DNA of 5,674 nucleotides from JAMLIO01 sp031412575 (GTDB lineage Bacteria > Bdellovibrionota > Bdellovibrionia > Bdellovibrionales > UBA1609), in assembly GCA_031412575.1 (NCBI GenBank), contig JANODG010000122.1, positions 1-5,674 of the forward strand, given 5' to 3'. Below the pieces are notes generated by a model that made no database searches, was not told the origin of the DNA, and saw nothing but the letters and a program-made list of their open reading frames with translations. A program made the position numbers and the translations under genes. Shown here in pieces: positions 1 through 4,754 of this stretch (positions within the stretch are counted from its first letter, which is position 1; each line of letters starts with the position of its first letter).

Positions 1-673
1 CTACGACCTAAAAGTAGATGTAGATTTATCAAAGCAAATTTGTGAAAAAGCAAAAGCCAAAGGTATGATCACCGAAATGATGACTAATCCCGACTTCCGC
101 GTGGACTACGGCACGATTGTTTCTTGTCACTTAACTCGCCCTGAATGGGATAAACCTATCGTGGGCATATCGTCCCAAGGTGCTTCGGCGTACATGAGCT
201 TTGATGTGACCCAAGAGTTGATGTTTAGCCTTGGACAAGCCACTCGTGAAGCCGTAGAAGCTAGCGGAAAAAAAGTTGTTCTTTTAGCCAGTCATTCTTT
301 ATCACATAGACATTTTGTGAACGAAAGTGATTTGCCAGAAGATATGTCCAAAGAACACATCACCAATCATTCACAATATATTTGGGATATGAAAATCATT
401 GATTTAATGAAGCAAGGGGATTCAAAAGCTGTTCTAGATTTTTTACCTGACTTCACAGAGCAAACCATTGGCGAAACCGAAAGTGGTGGCTTGTCGTGGA
501 TGTTATCAGCCATGGGATTTCCAAATACACCAGCAGAGGTACATGGATACGGAACTGTGATTGGCACAGGCAATGCCGTCGTTGAATGGAGAAACGAATG
601 GAGAAATGATTCAAGTCTTCAAAATAACAAAGGCTCTGCTCAAGTAACTATGCAACCAGGTGGTCGACCATGA
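1..673 (+). CDS. LigB-type extradiol ring-cleavage dioxygenase, catalytic (beta-like) subunit, C-terminal part
   Basis: The gene is 5'-truncated: the reading frame is open from base 2, so the ATG at 65 is internal and 223 residues are visible. The protein resembles the C-terminal two thirds of the class III (LigB superfamily) catalytic subunit of 2-aminophenol 1,6-dioxygenase (AmnB type), which opens the aromatic ring of 2-aminophenol with Fe(II) and O2 in the cytoplasm. Visible support is the Ser-Leu-Ser-His-Arg motif whose His (codon 305-307) matches the family's acid-base histidine, a Glu-Ser-Gly-Gly segment whose Glu (479-481) matches the iron-binding glutamate, and the closing Gly-Tyr-Gly-Thr-x-Ile-Gly-Thr-Gly block. 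The two iron-binding histidines would lie upstream of the window. It overlaps the next gene by ATGA, as expected for subunits of one complex. The real substrate is unknown. Database homologues sometimes carry a tRNA-U34 modification label; nothing visible here supports it. Confidence 0.85.
   Translation, partial: YDLKVDVDLSKQICEKAKAKGMITEMMTNPDFRVDYGTIVSCHLTRPEWDKPIVGISSQGASAYMSFDVTQELMFSLGQATREAVEASGKKVVLLASHSLSHRHFVNESDLPEDMSKEHITNHSQYIWDMKIIDLMKQGDSKAVLDFLPDFTEQTIGETESGGLSWMLSAMGFPNTPAEVHGYGTVIGTGNAVVEWRNEWRNDSSLQNNKGSAQVTMQPGGRP
584..607 (+). repeat. 12-bp in-frame tandem duplication
   Basis: GAATGGAGAAAC (584-595) is followed directly by GAATGGAGAAAT (596-607), one mismatch apart. In the dioxygenase frame the repeat encodes Glu-Trp-Arg-Asn twice, just after the conserved C-terminal core. 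It probably arose by replication slippage and lengthens the tail of the subunit without breaking the frame. Confidence 0.85.
658..663 (+). promoter_or_regulatory. Ribosome binding site for the second dioxygenase subunit
   Basis: AGGTGG lies inside the end of the upstream gene, 6 nt before the ATG at 670. It supports the ATG inside the ATGA overlap as the true start and fits translational coupling of the two subunits. Confidence 0.65.
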
Positions 674-1617
674 GTATCGTAAAAAGTTTTTTAGTTCCGG
701 GCCTTCCGCATTTACTTTTGCAACCCAACAAAAAACCCCAGTGGAAAAAATTAAAAACAGCCTTAGATAAAGTAAAGTCTGAAATCGAAGAGATTAACCC
801 TGACCTGATAATGATTTACTCCACGTACTGGTCAAGTATCATTGGGCATCAAATCCAAGCACGTGAACACATTCAGTGGACCTTGGTTGATGAAGAATGG
901 CACAGCTTAGGTTCGATCAAATATGAAATGAAGTCTGATGTCGGATTTGCAAAACAGTTATCCGTGAACTGCAATCAAAAAGGTTTGCTGACGAAATTGA
1001 CCGACTACAATGGATTTCCTGTAGACACAGGTACAGTGGTGGCCAATTCAATTTTAAATCCAAACAATAAATTTAAGACCTGCGTGGTGTCCGCTAATAT
1101 TTATTCCGACCGTCAAGAAACTCAAGTGTTGGGTAAAGCCGTTAGAAAAACAATCGAAGAGTCAGGGAAAAAAGTAGTTGTTCTTGTGATCTCATCTTTA
1201 TCAAACCGCTATCGTCTTGAGCCAATGGATGATCAAGATGATAAAATCAGTTCATTAAAAGACAATGAATGGAATTTAAAGATGCTTGAATTTTTAAGTC
1301 AAGGTCGACTAGAAGACGTATCGCAACTTTCAAGACAATTTCACCGCGAAGCGCGCGTCACCAAAAAAGTTGTGAACTTTAAACCCTTTTGGTGGTGGAC
1401 AGCCGTCACAGGGCAAAACAACAACTACTCTGGCGAAGTCTACGAATACCAACCGGTGCACGGCACTGGAGCCGCAGTCGTAGGAATGACCCCTTCCGAA
1501 ACAAGTTTTGGAGATTTAGAATTTGATGAAGAAGATTCTGATGTTTACACTGGAAATCGAAATGTCTTAAATTCTTCTTCAGCTCAAGTTCAGAACGACG
1601 ATAAATTTAAAAATTGA
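670..1617 (+). CDS. LigB-type dioxygenase, non-catalytic (alpha-like) subunit
   Basis: This 315-residue cytoplasmic protein is a paralogue of the preceding subunit and resembles the alpha subunit (AmnA type) of 2-aminophenol 1,6-dioxygenase, which is structural rather than catalytic. The N-terminus has the Val-Pro-Gly-Leu-Pro-His block (His14) typical of the family. The later Ser-Ser-Leu-Ser-Asn-Arg segment (Asn179) stands where the catalytic partner has His, and residues 228-245, where the iron-binding Glu should be, hold no acidic residue. The core closes with His-Gly-Thr-Gly-Ala-Ala-Val-Val, matching the end of the partner. The two therefore look like an active/inactive heteromeric pair. 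The start is fixed by the ATGA overlap and an AGGTGG site 6 nt upstream. At 315 residues it is longer than the roughly 270 I recall for AmnA; the acidic and polar C-terminal tail from about residue 275 accounts for the difference. No clear terminator follows the stop. Confidence 0.85.
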   Translation: MSIVKSFLVPGLPHLLLQPNKKPQWKKLKTALDKVKSEIEEINPDLIMIYSTYWSSIIGHQIQAREHIQWTLVDEEWHSLGSIKYEMKSDVGFAKQLSVNCNQKGLLTKLTDYNGFPVDTGTVVANSILNPNNKFKTCVVSANIYSDRQETQVLGKAVRKTIEESGKKVVVLVISSLSNRYRLEPMDDQDDKISSLKDNEWNLKMLEFLSQGRLEDVSQLSRQFHREARVTKKVVNFKPFWWWTAVTGQNNNYSGEVYEYQPVHGTGAAVVGMTPSETSFGDLEFDEEDSDVYTGNRNVLNSSSAQVQNDDKFKN

Positions 1618-1688
1618 TATTGAATGTAAGTATTTCTCGCAGCATCAAGCTGATGGACATAATCCTAAAGATTTACTAATGCATCTAA

Positions 1689-2438
1689 GTGTCTAAAATA
1701 TATCTATTAGTTTTTTTAAGCTTAGCTTTTCCTATATTCGTAAGTGCTTCGTTTGATTGTGAAGCATTGTTTAATGGCTCAAAAAGCCGAGCTCTGTTCG
1801 AAGATCCGACCCACATCCTTGATAGCTTTTATCAACCGGATGGGAGTCAAATGTTTTTAAGAAAGACTAAAATTGGCTTGCCACACAAACTCATTTTTTT
1901 AAGTGTGAATCCAATCATCATCATTCGGGATCTACAAATCCACTTAAGAAATAAGGAATTTTCTTTCTGGCTTCAAGGTTTGATGGCGATTAAGCAGCTC
2001 TATTTTATGCCCCCCAAACAGTTTCGCCGTTTGTTTCCTGGCATGAGACGAAGTTATGCAAATCTTTATAAGATGCTTAATTTCTTCCAAGTACAGCTTT
2101 CCCTAAGTCATGAGCTTACTGACAATTTAAGTTGGGTTTCTGAAAACAGCTTAGGGGTACATTTTAAGAAACATGGGCCCAAAGAATTCAACTCTATCAA
2201 TGCTGAAGAGTATCTGAAGATGGCAAAGAATTTTATTTTAACCAATAATGGTTTTTTTCAAATTGTCTTAAAAATCCGTGGCAATACTTTTTTAAAATAC
2301 GACGCAATCACATTTGAAGTTGCTATTATCGAAAACGGATTTATTACAACTTATTTTAAGCTTACTGAGGATTACCGCCGACAAAATGAATTTGATTTTT
2401 TTATCGGTAAACTTCTTGCAGAGGGTTTAGTTCGCTAA
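1689..2438 (+). CDS. Predicted exported protein with C-terminal BECR-like RNase-toxin domain
   Basis: This 249-residue protein starts at GTG. Residues 1-20 form a Sec signal peptide (Lys3, hydrophobic run, Val-Ser-Ala cleavage site after residue 20). Residues about 25-150 are basic, aromatic-rich and unrecognised. Residues about 152-249 hold His158-Phe-Lys-Lys-His162-Gly, then Glu166-Phe167, Glu-Glu-Tyr175-Leu, Lys203-Tyr204-Asp, and Phe-Ile-Thr-Thr221-Tyr-Phe-Lys. That order is recalled from C-terminal domains of polymorphic and contact-dependent toxins in the BECR group (barnase-EndoU-colicin E5/D-RelE), which cut RNA. RNase activity is therefore an inference from motif order. The gene starts 71 bp after the dioxygenase pair with a poor ribosome binding site; CATAAT at 1658-1663 is a possible -10 with no convincing -35. 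The next gene is convergent, so no co-directional immunity gene is seen. The first residues, MSKIYL, are the same as in the peptidase at 3958. The gene is markedly AT-rich. Confidence 0.75.
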   Translation: MSKIYLLVFLSLAFPIFVSASFDCEALFNGSKSRALFEDPTHILDSFYQPDGSQMFLRKTKIGLPHKLIFLSVNPIIIIRDLQIHLRNKEFSFWLQGLMAIKQLYFMPPKQFRRLFPGMRRSYANLYKMLNFFQVQLSLSHELTDNLSWVSENSLGVHFKKHGPKEFNSINAEEYLKMAKNFILTNNGFFQIVLKIRGNTFLKYDAITFEVAIIENGFITTYFKLTEDYRRQNEFDFFIGKLLAEGLVR

Positions 2439-2440
2439 TT

Positions 2441-3256
2441 TTAAAGTTCCATCGAAAAACCGTCAGGAATAAAGTAAGATTCATAACCCCAAGATTTTAG
2501 AATTAAATATATGTAAGCCGAACGAAGGCCCGCGAAGCTTATTGGAATAATCGGCGTTGATGATTTGTCGAATGACCTTGATTTTAATAGGTTCTCTATG
2601 CTGGACTTAGCAATTTGGGGATGAGTCAAAAACAAAGTCCAATGTAAAGCCAAGTCGTGCGGTGTATATATTCCTGGAAGCTTTTCTTTTTGGCCGTGTC
2701 CCCTAAGATCAATCAAGATCAGAGGCTTTCTTTCTTTTCGCATTTTTTTGTAATCTGCCAAACTTAAAATGTCTGTTGATCTTAAATCCACTTTCCATGG
2801 CTTTGTGGATTTTGGAAAGTAAGGACCTTTCTCAAGCGCTTTATCACTCCAAATTTTAGCCGTGTTAAAATCTGAAATGTATATTTTTTTGAAGCCTAAC
2901 CAATAAAAAATCCACGCAAGACGTCCTTCGTCAGCCCTCCCTTTTATCCCACGGCCATAAATGTAAATTGGTTGGTCCTTATGAATTCCAATTAATGCTA
3001 AGTCGTCTGCAATAAGTTGTGGATTTTTTCTTAAAGACCCTCGAGACCCTGCCCCCGGTTGTGAAAAGTGATCCCAATCCAAATAAATAGAATTAGGTAG
3101 TCGCCCCCCTAGCCAGGCGTCTCTACTTCGTGCATCTATCAAACTCACTTCAGATAAATTCTTCGGTGGAGCTTTGAATTCAATTATGTCACTTGCTGCA
3201 TAAACCGAACACGACATGAAAAATAAAAAAAGAGAAATTCCCAGATTACGAACCAT
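2441..3256 (-). CDS. Exported tandem rhodanese-like protein lacking both catalytic cysteines
   Basis: This 271-residue protein has a signal peptide (Arg3, hydrophobic residues 5-15, Val-Tyr-Ala cleavage after residue 20) and two rhodanese folds. Domain 1, about 34-138, shows Leu-Ile-Asp-Ala-Arg (39-43), Gly-Gly-Arg-Leu-Pro-Asn-Ser-Ile (50-57) and the loop after Ile-Tyr-Ile-Tyr. Domain 2, about 160-268, shows Leu-Ile-Asp-Leu-Arg (181-185) and Gly-Leu-Arg-Ser-Ala-Tyr (243-248). Rhodaneses move sulfane sulfur through a cysteine at the start of the active-site loop; here Gly101 and Ser240 hold those positions, and the only cysteine in the whole protein is Cys16 in the signal peptide. Classical thiosulfate:cyanide sulfurtransferase activity is therefore not expected. 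A binding, scaffolding or phosphatase-unlike role in the periplasm is possible but unproven. The gene is convergent with the toxin-like gene, leaving 2 bp between stops. A consensus-like promoter abuts the ATG. Confidence 0.82.
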   Translation of the reverse strand: MVRNLGISLFLFFMSCSVYAASDIIEFKAPPKNLSEVSLIDARSRDAWLGGRLPNSIYLDWDHFSQPGAGSRGSLRKNPQLIADDLALIGIHKDQPIYIYGRGIKGRADEGRLAWIFYWLGFKKIYISDFNTAKIWSDKALEKGPYFPKSTKPWKVDLRSTDILSLADYKKMRKERKPLILIDLRGHGQKEKLPGIYTPHDLALHWTLFLTHPQIAKSSIENLLKSRSFDKSSTPIIPISFAGLRSAYIYLILKSWGYESYFIPDGFSMEL

Positions 3257-3262
3257 ACTAAA

Positions 3263-3291
3263 ATTTTATGTAAGGACCCAATTCAGGTCAA
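3263..3291 (-). promoter_or_regulatory. Sigma70-like promoter giving a leaderless mRNA for the pseudo-rhodanese
   Basis: On the minus strand TTGACC (3286-3291) and TAAAAT (3263-3268) are separated by exactly 17 bp; each matches the consensus at 5 of 6 positions. Only 6 nt separate the -10 box from the ATG at 3256, so transcription would begin at or next to the start codon. No Shine-Dalgarno sequence precedes that ATG, which agrees with a leaderless transcript. Confidence 0.55.
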
Positions 3292-3426
3292 CATCAGTAT
3301 TTTGATTTCAATCATTAAAGACTAAGAACGATACCATTTTTAAATTCAATAATAGACATTCCCTCAGCTTAAATGGTTAAGTTACAGTTAAAAAGCTAGA
3401 CGCGTTCAGACACTTTTAAAATATTT

Positions 3427-3438
3427 TATATTTATAAT
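3427..3438 (+). promoter_or_regulatory. AT-rich candidate promoter ahead of the 127-residue protein
   Basis: Two overlapping-register -10 candidates, TATATT (3427-3432) and a perfect TATAAT (3433-3438), lie in an AT-rich tract about 70 bp before the ATG at 3510. TTCAGA at 3405-3410 is 16 bp from the first but is a poor -35. The call rests mainly on the -10 matches and the position in the divergent intergenic region, so it is weak. Confidence 0.35.
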
Positions 3439-3466
3439 CTCAAAATCTTGCGAAAAATATTGTGCA

Positions 3467-3479
3467 TTGGTAATACCAA
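3467..3479 (+). promoter_or_regulatory. 13-bp perfect dyad, possible operator
   Basis: TTGGTA and TACCAA are exact reverse complements around a single central A. The dyad lies between the candidate -10 (ending 3438) and the ATG at 3510, where a repressor could act. As RNA it would make at best a four-pair stem with a five-base loop and is not followed by a T run, so a terminator is unlikely. Confidence 0.4.
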
Positions 3480-3509
3480 AAGAGAATTCATTTCAAAAAG
3501 CGGGGTCAA

Positions 3510-3893
3510 ATGAATCACATGTTAAAAAAAATTTCGTTGATATCTTTTTTATTGTTAACTTTTTTTTATGAAGCCAACAGCATAGTTGAACTTGATTTTG
3601 GGAACACAAAATTTATAGCTGCAGTTCTAGAAACTGAAGACGGAATAGAAGTTTGGTTAAACACAAGAAAGCATTGGGTTGATAAAAAATCACTCATATC
3701 GGGTTATGATGAAGACGATTTGGTTGAAGTTGAAAATGTAATTAATCAGGTCAATCTTTGCAACTTGGCAGAATCACAATACGAACCTTGTTCGGGAAAT
3801 AGAACGTCAAAAGAAATTAAATTCCAACTTATGCAGGTTGGTGTAGAGATCGATTCATCTTTTCAAGCCTGGGCCAAAACTCAAATAAACTAA
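3510..3893 (+). CDS. Small predicted exported protein of unknown function
   Basis: I do not recognise a family in this 127-residue protein. Residues 5-7 (Leu-Lys-Lys) and a hydrophobic stretch to residue 20 form a signal peptide, with likely cleavage after Ala-Asn-Ser (residue 24). The mature part, about 103 residues, is acidic in its middle (Glu-Asp and Asp-Glu-Asp-Asp runs near 41-44 and 67-70) and carries two cysteines, Cys84 and Cys94, that could form a disulfide. An ATG at 3519 is an alternative start; the one at 3510 is preferred because GGGG (3502-3505) sits 4 nt upstream, though this is a weak ribosome binding site. The gene lies 64 bp before and in the same direction as the metallopeptidase gene, so the two may be functionally linked, for example as peptidase and partner or inhibitor; that is only a guess from context. 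Confidence 0.65.
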   Translation: MNHMLKKISLISFLLLTFFYEANSIVELDFGNTKFIAAVLETEDGIEVWLNTRKHWVDKKSLISGYDEDDLVEVENVINQVNLCNLAESQYEPCSGNRTSKEIKFQLMQVGVEIDSSFQAWAKTQIN

Positions 3894-3920
3894 ACAGAAG
3901 TCCTGATCTTAATCTAGCTT

Positions 3921-3960
3921 CATAGACGATCACTTAGGGTATTCATAACCTAAGTCTATG
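3921..3960 (+). promoter_or_regulatory. Nested inverted repeats covering the start codon of the peptidase gene
   Basis: Inner arms ACTTAGG (3932-3938) and CCTAAGT (3949-3955) are exact reverse complements; with the TAT/ATA pairs inside them, 10 of 12 positions of the 24-bp dyad match. Outer arms CATAGAC (3921-3927) and GTCTATG (3954-3960) are also exact and the latter contains the ATG at 3958. GT at 3954-3955 is shared by both, so RNA could pair either way: the short stem leaves the ATG free, the long one buries it. A protein operator is the alternative. No T run follows, so it is not a typical terminator. Confidence 0.5.
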
Positions 3961-4698
3961 TCTAAAATTTATTTAGTATTTTGTTTAGGGTTTATTTCTC
4001 AAATCTCGTTTGCACAAAATGATCCAGTAAAACCGATCATTCAAAATGCTTACGGATGCAATCAGAATTCGTTAATTTGTAAAGCGATCAGCGAAAATTT
4101 AGATAGAGATTCTAATGGCTGCAGGGTGTATCCAGATTCAATCGGGTATTTAGAAAGATTTATTAAGCAGCGAAATCCAGCACTCACTCAGATTAAGGTG
4201 TTTGATCGCATTCGTTATTTTGGACCTATTTCTGGTAAATATTCTTACGATTACAAACGACTTAAAAATGGAAAATTTATTGTCACAGCAAAAGTCTTTT
4301 TCAAAAATCTGGATGAATATAGCGAAACTGAAATAAAAGTAATGAATCTTCGATTTAGAAAAGCAGCGCAGATTTGGAATCAGGTGAATCCTTTCAAAAA
4401 TATTTATCAATTTGAATTTCTTTTGGCTTCACGAAGTTCTTCAAAAACGGTTTCAGCCAATCTTGTTCGATTTAATACTAGAGGCCCTTACTTCGACAAA
4501 TGGTCGTTTAATTGGAACGAATATGTGATTGCCCATGAGTTTGGCCACGTTTTAGGTCTTTTTGACGAGTATGACTATTCTAAAGGGACTTCAGACCCGT
4601 TAGACTGCGATCAGAGCTCGATTATGTGTAATAGCTACGGTCAACCGAAGCCTTATCACTATCATTTGATTTTACAACGCTCGTTCTGCGAAGTGTAA
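3958..4698 (+). CDS. Exported metzincin-type zinc metallopeptidase
   Basis: This 246-residue protein has a signal peptide cleaved probably after Ser-Phe-Ala (residue 19). The zinc motif is His193-Glu194-Phe-Gly-His197-Val-Leu-Gly200-Leu-Phe-Asp203-Glu-Tyr, a metzincin HExxHxxGxxD pattern in which Asp203 would be the third ligand, as in snapalysin, and Glu194 the catalytic base. Ser221-Ile222-Met223-Cys224 fits the metzincin Met-turn, 20 residues after Asp203. A His-Tyr-His pair at 234-236 is an alternative ligand source. The mature chain has six cysteines (34, 41, 55, 217, 224, 244), suited to three disulfides in the periplasm or outside the cell. The roughly 100 residues after the signal could be a propeptide or an N-terminal subdomain. 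I cannot assign a specific MEROPS family. The ATG is the first in-frame start after a stop at 3946, but no Shine-Dalgarno is placed normally; the start codon lies in a strong inverted repeat. Substrates are unknown. Confidence 0.8.
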   Translation: MSKIYLVFCLGFISQISFAQNDPVKPIIQNAYGCNQNSLICKAISENLDRDSNGCRVYPDSIGYLERFIKQRNPALTQIKVFDRIRYFGPISGKYSYDYKRLKNGKFIVTAKVFFKNLDEYSETEIKVMNLRFRKAAQIWNQVNPFKNIYQFEFLLASRSSSKTVSANLVRFNTRGPYFDKWSFNWNEYVIAHEFGHVLGLFDEYDYSKGTSDPLDCDQSSIMCNSYGQPKPYHYHLILQRSFCEV

Positions 4699-4745
4699 TA
4701 CTCTTTTAAAGCTAATTGGTATAAGTAAATCCATAATTTCTAAGC

Positions 4746-4750
4746 AAGGA
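4746..4750 (+). promoter_or_regulatory. Ribosome binding site for the asparaginase-like gene
   Basis: AAGGA ends 4 nt before the ATG at 4755. The spacing is short but this is the best site nearby and supports that start. CATAAT at 4732-4737 resembles a -10 box, but no -35 is recognisable at the right distance. Confidence 0.5.
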
Positions 4751-4754
4751 ACGT

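Noticed and set aside
367..573. 68-codon open frame on the minus strand
   Set aside because: It lies wholly inside the dioxygenase gene on the opposite strand, has no recognisable domain, and the plus-strand protein has clear family motifs.
1641..1655. CAGC/GCTG or CATC/GATG hairpin as a terminator after the dioxygenase genes
   Set aside because: The stems are only four to five pairs and no T run follows.
1679..1696. Five-codon ATG reading frame overlapping the GTG start of the toxin-like gene, as a leader peptide
   Set aside because: It has no ribosome binding site, and such a short frame is expected by chance in AT-rich sequence.
3193..3213. Lipoprotein signal at Cys16 of the pseudo-rhodanese
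   Set aside because: Residues before it (Phe-Met-Ser) do not fit the usual lipobox, and a Val-Tyr-Ala signal peptidase I site follows directly.
2441..3256. Pseudo-rhodanese as immunity protein for the toxin-like gene
   Set aside because: It is convergent with its own promoter, is exported, and has a rhodanese fold with no known immunity role; adjacency alone is not enough.
3303..3314. TGATT/AATCA inverted repeat as an operator in the divergent intergenic region
   Set aside because: Five-base arms in AT-rich DNA are common by chance, and it lies upstream of the minus-strand -35 box without any other support.
4150..4410. 86-codon open frame on the minus strand
   Set aside because: It is antisense to the metallopeptidase gene; its Phe/Ile/Lys-rich composition is what AT-rich antisense sequence yields by chance.
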